A DNA stretch of 64,000 bases from Kribbella qitaiheensis (GTDB taxonomy: Bacteria > Actinomycetota > Actinomycetes > Propionibacteriales > Kribbellaceae). Of this stretch, positions 63,544 through 64,000 are shown one piece after another. Every line of letters begins with the position of its first letter. Position 1 is the first letter of the stretch. The stretch is taken from NCBI RefSeq assembly GCF_014217565.1, contig NZ_CP043661.1:5766001-5830000 (forward strand), read 5' to 3'. A program made the translations under genes and the position numbers. The notes beneath the pieces are model-generated. The model was not told where the DNA came from, did no database searches, and saw only the letters and a program-made list of their open reading frames with translations.

Positions 63544-64000
63544 ATGAAGGCGTTCGACAAGTTACTGCATATCGGCGAGGGCAAGAAAGTCCGCGAACTC
63601 GAGCGCATCGCGAAGCTCGTCAACTCGATCGAGGACGACTTCGTGGCGATGACCGACGAGGAGCTGCGCGACCAGACGGCCGAGTTCAAGCAGCGCGTCG
63701 ACAACGGTGAGTCTCTCGACGCACTACTCCCGGAGGCCTTCGCGGTAGTCCGCGAGGCGGCCAAGCGGACCCTTCATCAGCGCCACTACGACGTCCAGAT
63801 CATGGGTGGCGCGGCGCTGCACCTGGGCAACATCGCCGAGATGAAGACCGGTGAGGGCAAGACCCTGGTGGGCACCCTCCCGACGTACCTGAACGCGTTG
63901 TCCGGCAAGGGCGTCCACGTGGTCACGGTGAACGACTACCTGGCCCGCTTCCAGGCCGAGTGGATGGGCCGGGTGTATCACTTCCTCGGCCTCGACTACG
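63544..64000 (+). CDS. secA: Preprotein translocase ATPase SecA, 5' part
   Basis: Motor of the Sec export pathway. The first 152 codons lie in the window and run off the right edge. HIGEGKKVRELERIAKLVNS begins the family pattern; DALLPEAFAVVREAAKR, TLHQRHYDVQIMGGAALHL, GNIAEMKTGEGKT (Walker A) and VHVVTVNDYLARFQAEWMGR follow. AAGGAG lies 13 bases before the ATG, rather far. The 247 bp upstream hold no gene; TTGACG (63412) and TACGAT (63430) resemble promoter boxes but are only 12 bp apart. Corresponds to secA1 of the mycobacterial block. Confidence 0.97.
   Translation, partial: MKAFDKLLHIGEGKKVRELERIAKLVNSIEDDFVAMTDEELRDQTAEFKQRVDNGESLDALLPEAFAVVREAAKRTLHQRHYDVQIMGGAALHLGNIAEMKTGEGKTLVGTLPTYLNALSGKGVHVVTVNDYLARFQAEWMGRVYHFLGLDY

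Overview
The window is GC-rich, densely coding chromosomal DNA from an actinobacterium. The evidence is a WhiB-family regulator, F420 biosynthesis genes (fbiA/fbiB), the MtrA-MtrB-LpqB module, GTG starts and many 4-bp ATGA/GTGA gene overlaps. The order manC - fbiB/fbiA - whiB - metallopeptidase-like - DUF3499 - manB - Trm112 - SIS isomerase-like - manA - ahcY - mtrA/mtrB/lpqB - comF - hpf - secA matches the conserved block known from Mycobacterium tuberculosis (about Rv3264c to Rv3240c). A soil member of the Propionibacteriales such as Kribbella would fit; that placement is inference from gene content and style, not from a search.

Layout. 1-2 kb: 3' part of an NAD kinase and manC. 2.2-9.6 kb: a secreted 2226-aa RHS/YD-repeat polymorphic toxin with a GIY-YIG-like tip and a translationally coupled candidate immunity gene, followed by a very strong hairpin. 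9.7-11.3 kb: two DUF3105 membrane proteins. 11.4-13.4 kb: fbiB-fbiA. 13.5-20 kb: a Gln/Gly-rich-tailed membrane protein, whiB, a GT2 glycosyltransferase with a polytopic C-terminus and a DUF5719 protein. 20-29 kb: a hydrolase, the metallopeptidase-like and DUF3499 genes, a Gfo/Idh dehydrogenase-ThuA pair, the mannose operon manB-Trm112-SIS-manA and a CDF cation transporter. 29-36 kb: a DUF885 hydrolase, then a scrap region with decayed sugar ABC permeases, a DUF1918 gene, an MFS efflux/TetR pair with a clear operator, a truncated dihydrofolate-reductase-like gene and a MerR gene. 36-41.7 kb: ahcY, an NTF2-like/XRE pair, RDD and SpoIIM membrane proteins, DUF1206. 41.8-47.5 kb: a five-gene oligopeptide-type ABC transporter. 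47.7-49.6 kb: an AAA ATPase-RloB pair, a plausible anti-phage system. 49.9-55 kb: the DUF58-MoxR-DUF4350-DUF4129 group on the minus strand. 55-64 kb: mtrA-mtrB-lpqB, comF, hpf, a secreted trypsin, a YcaQ-like gene and the start of secA.

Functionally, manC, manB and manA (with the SIS-like protein) supply GDP-mannose for the envelope. FbiA/FbiB build coenzyme F420. MtrAB-LpqB, WhiB and SecA serve growth, division and secretion.

A striking point is that seven otherwise well-conserved genes each carry a single-base insertion, and in all seven the extra base sits in a GGCC site (read as GGGCC on one strand). An eighth gene has a net +1 change 1 bp after a GGCC. This looks like a systematic base-calling or assembly error, possibly at a methylated motif, so the frameshifted genes should not be taken as dead without checking. 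The truncated sugar permeases and the dihydrofolate-reductase fragment, in contrast, look like true rearrangement products.
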